Shown here one piece after another: positions 11,636 through 20,463 of a stretch of DNA of 64,000 nt (positions within the stretch are counted from its first letter, which is position 1; each line of letters starts with the position of its first letter). Both the position numbers and the translations under genes were made by a program. Below the pieces are notes generated by a model. It saw nothing but the letters and a program-made list of their open reading frames with translations, was not told the origin of the DNA and ran no database searches. Location: assembly GCA_958510825.1 (NCBI GenBank), contig OY294047.1, forward strand, positions 47,227,365-47,291,364, given 5' to 3'. This DNA is from Brachypterus glaber (taxonomy: Eukaryota > Arthropoda > Insecta > Coleoptera > Kateretidae).

Positions 11636-12491
11636 TATGATCTATAGGCACTATATTTAACTTTAGAATAATTGGTATTGCATATTTACAAAGTTAGTAA
11701 TACTACTATTATTTAAATTGTGATAAATACCTACCATTTAAGATTGCTATTTTGGACAAAAGCACGAAAATAAATTAAAAAATAAACAACAATGGATTAA
11801 ATCGGCATACCAACTTACTTTCTATGCAAGTGTGAAAAAAATGTAAAACTGCCAAGGAAAATTATGATTTTAAAAATCAAATACAATTATATTCTAGGTT
11901 TTCTATTTTTTTACCAAGACGGTATCGAGAAACAAGGACAAACGGTTAATTTTTATATTTAAGTTTATATAAAATATTTATTATTTTTTTATTATATTAT
12001 TTAAATTGAAATCTGTTTTAAAATTATAACAAATATTTTATGTTTTATTTATATTGTAAAGTTCATAAAAAATAGTACTAGGAAAACCATGAACTCCTTA
12101 GAATTAATTATAACTACCTTAAAACCTGAAAAACCTCAAAATTTTATCATAATCATGTCTGAAGTTTAAAATTGAAATTTAAAGTTTTATACTTTGTTTA
12201 ATAATGAATTTGTTAAACATGAAGTAGTACTTCTATTTAAAAAAATATATCGTCAAATTTAATCTTCTTGGTTTAAATTTTTCTGACAATCTTTTTTTTA
12301 TTTATAATACATTTTATGTACATATGTTTTTTATTTAAAATATTTCTATCTAGTAAAATTTATCCAATTTTTCCACTTTAAACCAAGTTATAAATAACAA
12401 TCCCAAAAAAAAAGACAACTATACAAACAGACAATAAGCTGCAGCTATGGATCTACAAATTCTAAAAAATTATATAAATAAAAGTTAGGTA
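11636..12491. other. AT-rich intergenic sequence
   Basis: No coding region or clear repeat is recognised in these roughly 850 bases. Confidence 0.5.
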
Positions 12492-12689
12492 CAGTTGGAT
12501 CCGAAAAAAAAAACAAGATTGAAAATTTAGTTGCGTAAACTCAAAAAAAGCCGTTGTCATGTTGACAATAATTGTCAAAATTACTTAAAATAATTATAAA
12601 GTAATTAGAAATGCGTTAAGAAATGTTAAGAAATCTCAAACTATTAGTATATTGGAAGCAGGATGTAAGGAAGTTATTGTGGCTAGTGA

Positions 12690-13010
12690 TCTCTATAGAG
12701 AGCTTTAATTGTGGCAAGGTTATTTGGTGTTTCGGAGAGTTGTGTTAAGATCATAGAAAAAAGAATAATGGTTAAGATTGAAGAAAAAATAGATGGGGGA
12801 AGAAAGGGCGTGCAGACTCGGAAAGAAAGAAGATATCAAATGAAATACAGGATGAAAATTTACTTAATTATTTGAGAGAATACCATTTACAAGAAGTGGT
12901 GCATGCTATAAACAATACAAATTTTCCTGGGTCAAAAACCATCGCCCGTCGCCGCATCGATAGTTCCAAGATTAAAAAAGAGAAAAAAAAAAACTCCGGA
13001 AAAACCTTTT
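12690..13010 (+). pseudogene. Remnant of a transposase-like protein
   Basis: Two adjoining frames read like protein. One contains ARLFGVSESCVKIIEKRI, which looks like a helix-turn-helix ('LFGVS.S.V'). After a frame change comes a stop-free stretch with QEVVHAINNTNFPG and SKTIARRRIDSSKIKKEK. The reading direction is plus, with at least one frameshift. Placement within terminal inverted repeats suggests the N-terminal DNA-binding part of a transposase. The family is not recognised. Confidence 0.45.
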
Positions 13011-13144
13011 TTTAAACGAAAATCATAATTTTTATAAATTATATTTTTGGTTAGTAGAGTTCAAATTTTTAATTTTTTCGTAAGATTTACTAAATATTGT
13101 GTTTTAATTTTTGATTTAATTAAATATTCTAAATGTTTTTTCAG

Positions 13145-13157
13145 TTTATTATTTATT
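13145..13157 (-). terminator. Candidate poly(A) signals inside a transposon
   Basis: Two AATAAA hexamers on the minus strand (complement TTTATT at 13145-13150 and 13152-13157), about 240 bases past the stop of the distal Zasp66 terminal exon and inside the 12492-13341 element. They are the nearest such signals found downstream of that exon. Confidence 0.4.
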
Positions 13158-13393
13158 ATTATTATTTTTTTAATATTCGACATTATTCGCATGCATTTTC
13201 TGTAATAAACTTTGAAAAAACTGACAATTAATTGTCAAATTAACCTAACCTATTTCTTAAAATCTTACTTAAACTATAAAATATTTAGTAAAATTGACAT
13301 TTTAGCATATTTAAATCTTGCGTTTTTTGTGGGTCCAACTGTACGTCCTTGTTTCAAAACCGCCTAATTTTTAATTGAATATATTTCTCAAAT

Positions 13394-13638
13394 TTAAAAA
13401 TCTGAAGAACCTGCAACTTTGCTTTGAGTGTTGACAGTTGGAGGTACCCTGTATTTTGGAATAGTTTTGTTAATTTTGTTTTTCTCAAACAATTCCTGAC
13501 AGTCAAATCGGTCCACCCTACGGGGTCTGCACACTGGACCTTTTGCTAGTTCCACCCTACGTTTGTTTTCCAATTCCGCACTGAAATATACCATGTCACT
13601 TGGTTTATACTTCTTTTCTGCTGTATCGCTTACATAGC
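13394..13638 (-). CDS. Zasp66: Zasp66-like gene, alternative terminal exon C (distal)
   Basis: Encodes about 81 residues and a TAA stop (13394-13396): it begins G-Y-V-S-D-T-A-E-K-K-Y-K-P-S-D-M, then VYFSAELENKRRVELAKG, PVCRPRRVDRFDCQELFEKN, KINKTIPKYRVPPTVNT. The acceptor is TAATTTTCAG before 13638. It is entered in phase 1, like exons A and B. The segment G-P-x-x-R-P-x-x-x ... F ... N-K-T-x-P-x-Y-x-x-P-P aligns with the tail of exon B (GPAVRPHKN...NNTYPGYVIPPGT), so the two are divergent duplicates encoding alternative C-termini. Joined to the six upstream exons it gives a 509-residue isoform. Confidence 0.8.
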
Positions 13639-14039
13639 CTGAAAATTATTGTTAAAAAGTGAAATATTTTTACATACGATATTTTAACTCTGAAAAAGAT
13701 AAAAGTTTTATTGTTTTAAACATATACAAATCAAATTTAAGTTTTTAGAGAATTCAGGAATCACAGACACATTTTTAATTTTTAAATAACGTAATTTATG
13801 GTAGTCCATGTTTGATGGATTCCTTAGGAACTGAAATTTAATTTGTAAATACCTTAGAAATTAAAACTTTAATCAAACCAAGTAAATTTACCTTTAGACT
13901 GACTAAAAATGTTGAAAAATTATTAAATAGCTTTAAAATAAGATAAAATTTGATATTCAGATAAAAACTCTATTTTTTAGTAAGATGAAATTTCCTTTAA
14001 TTTAATAGTTAATATTTTGTACATAATATGTATATTATA

Positions 14040-14935
14040 CCGGGTGAGTTTTATTTATGTCCGTCCACTCCCAAAATTAATTAATAAATTAATCTTCATT
14101 CGATAAAAACGAAACTCGGGTGATTTATATAGTTTTACATTGGCTACAAAATGGCGGAGTTATTTTTTTTGTTTTGGCATAAATATGCTTTTTTAAATGG
14201 AACACCCTGTATTTTTTTACATTTTTGTATTGATCCGATAACTCTACCAAACCTGATTGTTTTTTTTTACTTTTTTTCGTTTTTATTTTTATCGTATAAA
14301 AACGAGATACACATATAGCCGTCGCAATACGAACTGGCACCTGTGAGCTGAGGAGAGGGGAAGAGAAGAAGTAAAATAAAGCGTGTAAAGTATAGGTGAA
14401 TCTGAATTTTTCACATTCCACAGAGGTGCCAGTTCATAAAAGGTACACAGTAATTTACCTTGTTTTTACTTACTTAAGCTTAAAAAAATATAAAACTAAT
14501 ATTAAAATAAAAATTGGATCAGTGACATCGAATTAAAAACCGTTTTTTTGTCCTGAACTCCTATTTATGTCCCTGTAAACTTTATTTGTAGGGCATTTTT
14601 CCGCTATTTTCCTTAACCAAATTAATGATTTACTTTGAAGATTAAGTAAAAAGAAGAATAATTATGTGTACCTCGTTTTTTTTAAGATAAAAACGAAAAA
14701 AAAAGTAAAAAAAAAACAATCAAAGAATTTTCAGCTGAATTCAAAAATGTAAAAAATTACAGGGTGTTCTATTAAAAAAAAAAACATATTTATACCACTT
14801 CCGACGAAACCGGAAGTAAAACAAAAAAATTAAATCCGCCATTTTATGGTCAATATAAAATTATATAAAGTTTCATTTTTATCGAATGAATATTAATCTT
14901 AATTTCGGGGATGGACATAAATAAAACTCACCCGG
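14040..14935. mobile_element. Palindromic TA-flanked MITE in Zasp66 terminal intron
   Basis: The ends CCGGGTGAGTTTTATTTATG / CATAAATAAAACTCACCCGG are an exact 20-base inverted pair flanked by TA. The arms extend inward with matching blocks (TTTTTATCGAATGAA and its complement). A minus-strand open frame inside is not convincing. Confidence 0.88.
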
Positions 14936-15193
14936 TAATGTTTAAAATATTAACATTATTATTATATACAAATTATTAATATACCTATATGTTTTTATAC
15001 AGCATACTTTAATTTTAGTTTTTTTTTAATGTGTAGGTGTAGAAATAAAAGATTGGCAGAGTTTTTAGGATGTTTTAATAATCATATAAATATAAATTAC
15101 ACAATATGTAACTTAATACAAATACATAGTTCGCAAAAACCTAGCATAGGCCAAATAACATTCGATAATTTTATTATACATAATGTTCCATTA

Positions 15194-15262
15194 AAGCACA
15201 ATAGTTCCAAGAATGTTCTTAAAACGTTCTAGAAAGAATATTCTTAAAATATTCTTAGAACT
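15194..15262. repeat. AGAATATTCT hairpin repeat
   Basis: A cluster of self-complementary words (AAGAATATTCTT, TTAGAACTTT) with flanks CACAATAGTTC and CGTGTTATCGGGG. A similar cluster occurs at about 52085-52180, with AGAATATTCT words and a TGCTATAGGGG flank, so both are probably members of one short repeat family. Confidence 0.4.
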
Positions 15263-15817
15263 TTCGTGTTATCGGGGTAAAATTCGCTTTTTGTGACAAA
15301 GCGGCATATATCGCATAGTTCAAATCCCATTATTTGTTAATAGTTAATTTATTAATAATTGAATTTAATTTATTGTTATTAATTTGATTGACTTAATTAT
15401 ATACATCTTTGGCAAATTTTTTAACAATTGCAAAGAATTAGTGTATTTTATTTCGTCGGTTAAAAATTTTAATGTTCTTTATCCAAAAATACAATAAATA
15501 AATAATTGATTATTTTTTTATGTTTTAAAATTGGATTTAGAACAAAATAATTCTCAGCTTACGATTTATTTATGTTAGTTTATTAAAATCAGTTCAGCAT
15601 TATCACAAAGTAGCATCTTAAAATCTATATTTTTTAATTTATTGTCAAGTTTAGGAATATATCTTGAAATCTAATAATATCCTAAAATTAGCAAAAAAAA
15701 AACGCTATACAAAATAAATATATTTTTTTAATGATTTAATTTTAAAATACAGTAAATATTAAATTTATAATAAAATTAAGTCATTACACTTTTTTTTAAA
15801 AATTATATTTTTGATGA

Positions 15818-15861
15818 TCCTTGCTCATATTGGAGGTAGTTTTTAAATAAACTTAACACGA
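15818..15861 (-). other. Penelope-like leader and start codon remnant
   Basis: On the minus strand, reading away from the ribozyme motif, a leader GGAGAGATAATAT... ends in CTCCAATATGAGCAAGGATC. The ATG is at 15828-15826, followed by M-S-K-D-H-Q-K-Y-N-F and a stop. The same leader and start (ATGAGTAAGGATC and ATGACTAAGGATC) occur twice at 50.5-50.8 kb. It is read as the 5' end of a retroelement open reading frame. Confidence 0.55.
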
Positions 15862-15904
15862 TATTATCTCTCCAAAAATGTTTTTATTATTATTACATAA
15901 ATAA

Positions 15905-15950
15905 TAGCGACATGTTTCTGCCCTTTTAACATAGGACCATCTTCAGGCTA
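15905..15950 (-). ncRNA. Hammerhead-ribozyme-like motif (minus-strand copy)
   Basis: On the minus strand: UAGC, core CUGAAGA, a helix II hairpin with a bulge, GAA, the self-complementary ACAUGU, then cleavage-site C and GCUA. It is the mirror copy of the motif at 16257-16302 and is identical to it. UAGC and GCUA form helix I. The very short, self-complementary helix III is known for hammerheads of Penelope-like elements and retrozymes, which act as dimers. A retroelement start codon follows about 80 bases downstream (15828). Structure inferred by hand pairing only. Confidence 0.65.
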
Positions 15951-16256
15951 GAAGATTCAAAAAATTTAAAATTTTAAAAATAGTCAGTGCTTAAAATTTT
16001 TTTAAAGAACTTACCTAATAATTAAAATTAAAAACAAACAACAACAATTACATTACACGTATACCAGTCATACTAAAAAATTTAACGCGCGACAAATCTT
16101 AATACTGTCATTTGTCGCGCGTTAAATTTTTTAGTATGACTTGTATACGTGTAATGTAATTGTTGTTGTTTGTTTTTAATTTTAATTATTAGGTAAGTTC
16201 TTTAAAAAAAATTTAAGCACTGACTATTTTTTAAATTTTAAATTTTTTGAATCTTC

Positions 16257-16302
16257 TAGCCTGAAGATGGTCCTATGTTAAAAGGGCAGAAACATGTCGC
16301 TA
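16257..16302 (+). ncRNA. Hammerhead-ribozyme-like motif (plus-strand copy)
   Basis: Elements in order: UAGC (16257-16260, helix I 5' side), CUGAAGA (16261-16267, fits core CUGANGA), helix II UGGUCCU...AGGGCA with one bulge, GAAA (16289-16292, core), self-complementary ACAUGU (16292-16297, helix III), C17 at 16298 in a GUC triplet, and GCUA (16299-16302, helix I 3' side). All conserved core positions are present and helix I pairs 4/4. Predicted cleavage lies after 16298. Confidence 0.68.
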
Positions 16303-16795
16303 TTATTTATGTAATAATAATAAAAACATTTTTGGAGAGATAATAACACTTTTTTTAATTAAACTAAATTTTAAAGAGTGGGGAGAATTTATATAATAAC
16401 ATAGCCAATAAATAATATATAAGCGGTATTATTATTATTGAAACAATATTAAATTAAGAAAAGCAATAATTTAGTAAAATAAGCGATTTTTTACACCGTA
16501 CCAAAATATAAAATAAAGGATTAATGTTCCAATTAGTTAATACGCCATTTTTCTTAGATTTTTAATAATTAAACATATTTATTTTTTTGTTTTTTTCTTG
16601 TACATTTTGATTTTTTTTTTCAATATTTTATTTTTTTTTATATTTTATTTCTTAAAATATTTTTATTTTTTAAATATTTGTATTTTTATACATTTTTTGT
16701 TTTTTTTTTTATTTTTACGTTTAAAAGTCAAAAATCTATCCTCAACTTATCAAAGCAGTATTCAACTAAAAAGAGTTTTCTCCTTTAAATTTATC

Positions 16796-17066
16796 TATAC
16801 TATACAGCGAACTAATAGCTCTTCTCTCTAGAATAGGCATTTCATTCGTTAAAACTGACAAAAACGTCGACAACATAAACATTCGTCTATTTTACTCGCA
16901 CATCTTTGTTCTAACAGAGACAACAATACCAGTTTCTGGTAATTGTTATTGTTTAGGCCCGAATATACCTACTATTTGTTTACAAACAAACCGAGATGTA
17001 GGCGATACTTTATTTTAACGGTATGCGTATTCTAGAGAGAAGAGTTATTAGTTCGTTGATAGTATA
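16796..17066. mobile_element. Palindromic MITE, 271 bases
   Basis: The left arm carries GAACTAATAGCTCTTCTCTC then TAGAATA; the right arm carries TATTCTAGAGAGAAGAG, TTATTAGTTC. The ends TATACTAT / ATAGTATA pair. The loop contains an AACAATACC / GGTAATTGTT region of weak pairing. Non-coding. Confidence 0.72.
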
Positions 17067-17285
17067 ACATTAATTAAGAAAGTTTCATATATATTTTTAG
17101 ATGTAAAATGTTTAGATGTAAAATGTTCATATAAATGTTAATAAATTCTTTGCCTTAAAGATGAATTGGCAAAACTTTAAATTTGGGCTAATCAATAAAA
17201 TTGTTTTTTTTATTTTTTATAAATTTAATATTTAGTACTTTAAATTGTATTTAAAATAAATAAGATTATTGTTTATTTAGTGCCC

Positions 17286-17506
17286 TTATAGAGGCCTGAA
17301 AAATTGTGTTCCTGGCGGTATTACGTAACCTGGATATGTATTATTTAAGGCGTGTTGCGCATAGAAACCGCTGTAGTCTTTAAGGTTTTTGTGGGGCCTT
17401 ACAGCGGGTCCTTGTGCGATTTCCTCCAAGTGACGTTTCTCTTCGTCCATTTTATGCTTGACATCTTCTGGGGGCCACTTCAGGTCTCCCCTGAGATGTT
17501 TACCAC
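17286..17506 (-). CDS. Zasp66: Zasp66-like gene, alternative terminal exon B
   Basis: Encodes 73 residues and a TAA stop (17286-17288): GGKHLRGDLKWPPEDVKHKM, DEEKRHLEEIAQGPAVRPHK, NLKDYSGFYAQHALNNTYPG, YVIPPGTQFFRPL. The acceptor TTTTTTTCAG precedes 17506, and it is entered in phase 1. The tail R-P-x-K-x-x-x-D-Y-x-x-F-x-A-Q-x-A-L-N-x-T-Y-P-G-Y-x-x-P-P-G-T is what I recall as characteristic of Zasp66 C-termini, so this is probably the ancestral last exon. Its N-terminal 33 residues are clearly homologous to exon A. Splicing from 20322 gives a 501-residue isoform. An AATAAA sits 9 bases after the stop. Confidence 0.88.
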
Positions 17507-17708
17507 CTGAAAAAAATGGCTTTGTTAGGCCAGGTTTCGCAGAAATTTAGAAAAAGCAAAAACACTAGTTTAAAAAAAATCATAAGTTGCATATTTAAAA
17601 TTACACATAAAAAAACTCATTTACTTTAAAAACGTAAAAAATATGTATATATTTTCAATTGTGTATGTTTTTTTTTATTATAATTAATAAGTACTTATAA
17701 GTACTTCT

Positions 17709-18351
17709 GGGTTATTCCAGAAAATCGTGACATGACTGGCTTGAAATAAGATACAGATTATTATTAGCTAGCTTAAGGCGTTCAAAGTTATCGTGTCCAC
17801 AAGATTTCTCGGGCAGAACGAGCGACAAAAATAAACCGATTCACCGACCAACAATTTTTTTTTTCGACATAAAATGGGAAAGCAATACCTGGGACAAAAA
17901 CTGAAAGTCGAAGTACGTTCTCGGTATTGCAATATATTATCAGGATAGTCAGTTTATAATGCAAAAAAAATATTGTGACTTTTAATGTAACGTAAGCAAC
18001 AAATTCCCTTGTAACGTAGGCAACAGATCTTTCATTTTTAATACATAACTAAGCAATCGTTAAAGATTTAAAACATTTTAGTCTGATTTCTTAAACATTT
18101 TCAAATGCATTTAGTTTTAAAAAGATTTTATATTGTGGAATGGAACAGATACATGTACTTAAGTCAAAATCTATGTCACCAAATGTAACATAAGCAACAT
18201 TACATAAAATTATAAATTTATCACAAATTAAACTTATTATACTAATTATAAATATATGTTTTAAAACATATATTTAACATAATTGACAAATTTATACATT
18301 TAAAAGTCGAAATAGGCGTAAGATGTAACGTAAGCAACGGTGGAATTACCC
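17709..18351. mobile_element. Possible MITE with repeated TGTAACGTAAGCAAC words
   Basis: The ends GGGTTATTCCA / TGGAATTACCC differ by one base. Inside, the word TGTAACGTAAGCAAC or close variants occurs four times (near 17990, 18012, 18184 and 18325). A short segment, GTTATCGTGTCCACAAGATT near 17788, recurs in the 29832-31094 element. The border assignment is weaker than for the others. Confidence 0.5.
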
Positions 18352-19228
18352 TTCTGAAAATACAAAAACAAAATTTTTTTTTTTTTTTAGGACGTAAATT
18401 CTCGGAAAAATTATTCAACAGCAAGTATAAATTTGCTTGCAAACACAATGTAAATATACCTAATTTGTTATGTAATTGTTTCAATATTCATTAGTAGAAA
18501 ATATATTTTGCTGGGCACGTTGATAGAAATTGGTTGCTTGGAAGACTTAAAATGGAAGTACATGTGATTCAGTTTTTAATTCATTTTAGTAATGAACTAA
18601 AACATAATCCTAAAAAAATAACTTAAATGCCATCATTTTAATTTTAAACCCATGATTTTTTTCAATGTCGATAATTTATTTTATCTAAACTAATCGAAAA
18701 AAGTTAAGGATATTGTTAAGAATGGTGCCTTCCCTGGGAAAAAAAACAGTTTAGGAAAAAAATCATAAAATGTCCATATTCTTTAATCATTTCTAAAAAA
18801 CAATTAAATTTAATCAGTTCAAAAATATTTATATTCGGGACTTAACAATATGTTTTCCTTAATGTAAAAAAAGAGAAATTATTGTTAAAAACTGAAAATT
18901 AATTAATGCCGAGTAATTTTACCTTTTTAGGCTATAAGCGCTTCAATTTGCCAAGGCTTACTTAGAATTAAGCGATTTGACTGATTTTGGTCCAAGATAT
19001 CACATAAATCCGGAAGAACTTGCTAGTTTCCTTACGTCATAAACATGTGGTTGACGATAAATTACTGCTCTACCAAACATGTCCCAGATATGTTCAATAC
19101 AGTTAAACAAGATAAAGCCATTTGTTGTTTTTTCTACTATTTTTTCTTAGAGAAACCAAAATATCCTTAACTTTTTTCGATCAGTTTATTTGATATTAAT
19201 ATAAGTTAGTTGAGCAAAAAAAGCGGTA
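18352..19228. other. Intron/3' flank between Zasp66 terminal exons A and B
   Basis: AT-rich. A minus-strand AATAAA (complement TTTATT at 19185-19190) lies 39 bases past the stop of exon A and is a plausible poly(A) signal for it. No other gene-like signal. Confidence 0.5.
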
Positions 19229-19368
19229 TTAATAAAATAAAAAAATATAAGTACAGGGTGAGTATGTGGATCCTAACGCAAGTTCCTCCATTTCCTGTCT
19301 TTCGCGTTCCATTTGTTTTTTGACATCCTCTGGAGGCCATTTAAGGTCACCTCTAAGGTACTTGCCAC
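19229..19368 (-). CDS. Zasp66: Zasp66-like gene, alternative terminal exon A (proximal, truncated duplicate)
   Basis: Encodes 46 residues to a TAA at 19229-19231: GGKYLRGDLKWPPEDVKKQM, ERERQEMEELALG, then a tail STYSPCTYIFLFY without homology to exon B. The first 33 residues match exon B closely (G-G-K-x-L-R-G-D-L-K-W-P-P-E-D-V). The acceptor TTTCCAG precedes 19368, and it is entered in phase 1. The homology stops exactly where exon B continues into its conserved tail, so this looks like a truncated duplicate. A weak donor-like GTACTT after 'TCACCCT' would leave phase 1 and allow it to be a cassette exon instead. The isoform length would be 474 residues if terminal. Confidence 0.72.
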
Positions 19369-20321
19369 CTGGAAAGATGGTCCATTTTATATAAAAGTGA
19401 CAGTAAATGAAGAGTTTAGTGTGTTTTTCGTGTTAAAACTGATAAAATGGTATGATATTGCGAAAACTGTGTGCCCGCATAATATATACAGTAGCTATTT
19501 GAGGGATTACTTACCTCAAGATATAAGAAAAACAAACTAAAACTTATCACAAAAGTAGGAATATAACGAAATGGGCAAAGGTAATACATTTTTAGAAATC
19601 ATAACTTTAAAAAGTTCTATTTAAAAATCAATTTTAAGGTCTGGAAGACTTTTCCGCAATCTTAAACCTTAAAAAATTGCTAAAAAATTAACTTTCTTTT
19701 ATTAATTAATGAATAATATATGCAATAATTTTTTATCGTTTAATAAATTTAATTTTTTTGATTAAACAAAAATTCGGGATAATGAAATAGATAATATAAA
19801 CTAAATATAGGTAAGAATATCCGTAATTTTTAATACTGGTACCGTTGCCCACAAAATTAAGTATGCTGTATATACCATTACAGTGTAAAAAAAATATAAG
19901 GGAGGAGGCCAAGTATATTATTATTGGTTTGTAAATGACATGCATTTGTTTAATAATAAGCAAATCATAAAATACCGAAATAGGGTTTTTATCTATAATT
20001 CAAAACTCACTTTTAAATAAAAATTGCAAAATTACAGTTTATAATATAAACATTATTTCAATTAGAGTGGGATAGAAAATGAAATTATTTTAAAAGAACT
20101 TTAAAAATAGGCTTTATTTGGAAAAAAAAACGGTATTAATTTTTCGTTTGAATCTAAATAAACATACCTACAAAATTTCACAATGATTTCCTTTTTCTTT
20201 CTATATAAAAAAAATTAAAAAAATGATTATTTTTATAATTTTTAAGAAAGAAAGACCCCTTAATTATTTAAAAGTGAGTTTTTATATCTAAAAATTTATC
20301 CTGAAAAATTAGGCTATTTAC
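19369..20321 (-). other. Zasp66-like intron
   Basis: AT-rich intron between exon 6 and terminal exon A. Nothing else is recognised. Confidence 0.6.
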
Positions 20322-20463
20322 CTCTTATAGCCGCCGTGGCTGGTTGAGAGGTGTACACTGGTGCAGGAGCCTGGCTCACGGGAGCCTTTGGACGGAGGGT
20401 GATTGTAGTTGGCGGTGGTTCTACTTTTTTAGCAGCTACTGGTGCAGCTGATTGCGGTGGTGC
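20322..20463 (-). CDS. Zasp66: Zasp66-like gene, coding exon 6
   Basis: Encodes 47 residues plus one leftover base: APPQSAAPVAAKKVEPPPTT, ITLRPKAPVSQAPAPVYTSQ, PATAAIR. It is a low-complexity Ala/Pro-rich linker with no fold expected. The acceptor is TACTTTTAG before 20463; donor GTAAAT follows 20322. It starts in phase 0, continuing directly from exon 5, and ends in phase 1, which matches all three terminal exons. It is therefore the branch point for the alternative C-termini. Confidence 0.8.

Larger units (their letters stand above)
12492..13341 (+). mobile_element. TIR element with transposase-like remnants, next to the distal Zasp66 terminal exon
   Basis: The ends CAGTTGGATCCGAAAAAAA / TTTTTTGTGGGTCCAACTG are flanked by TA. 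Subterminal blocks around TTGACAAT (left near 12560, right near 13225) are also inverted. Unlike the pure palindromes, the interior holds coding-like plus-strand stretches (see 12690-13010), so it is probably a deletion derivative of a coding transposon. Its right end lies 52 bases beyond the stop of the minus-strand Zasp66 exon at 13394. It contains tandem minus-strand AATAAA signals at 13145-13150 and 13152-13157. Confidence 0.75.
15862..16346. repeat. Near-perfect 485-bp palindrome: two retroelement 5' ends head to head
   Basis: Arms of about 236 bases (15862-16097 and 16110-16346) flank a 12-base spacer. Mismatches and indels are few and scattered. The inner arm ends are AACGCGCGACAAAT / ATTTGTCGCGCGTT. 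Each arm contains one hammerhead-like motif pointing outward from the centre. There is no TA or TTAA flank as in the MITEs. Beyond the left arm the retroelement leader continues on the minus strand to a start codon; the right arm stops just before that point. This fits an inverted, partly duplicated insertion of a Penelope-like element rather than a DNA-transposon MITE. Confidence 0.8.
13639..17285 (-). other. Zasp66-like gene, sequence between terminal exons C and B
   Basis: About 3.6 kb holding a 0.9-kb MITE (14040-14935), a hairpin repeat (15194-15262), the Penelope-like palindrome with ribozyme motifs (15862-16346) and another palindromic MITE (16796-17066). No further exon was recognised. 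AATAAA on the minus strand at 17272-17277 lies 9 bases after the exon B stop. Confidence 0.6.

Noticed and set aside
16598..16831. 77-codon frame rich in Phe/Ile/Leu, looking like a membrane protein
   Set aside because: It is translation of a T-rich low-complexity run and overlaps the start of a MITE.
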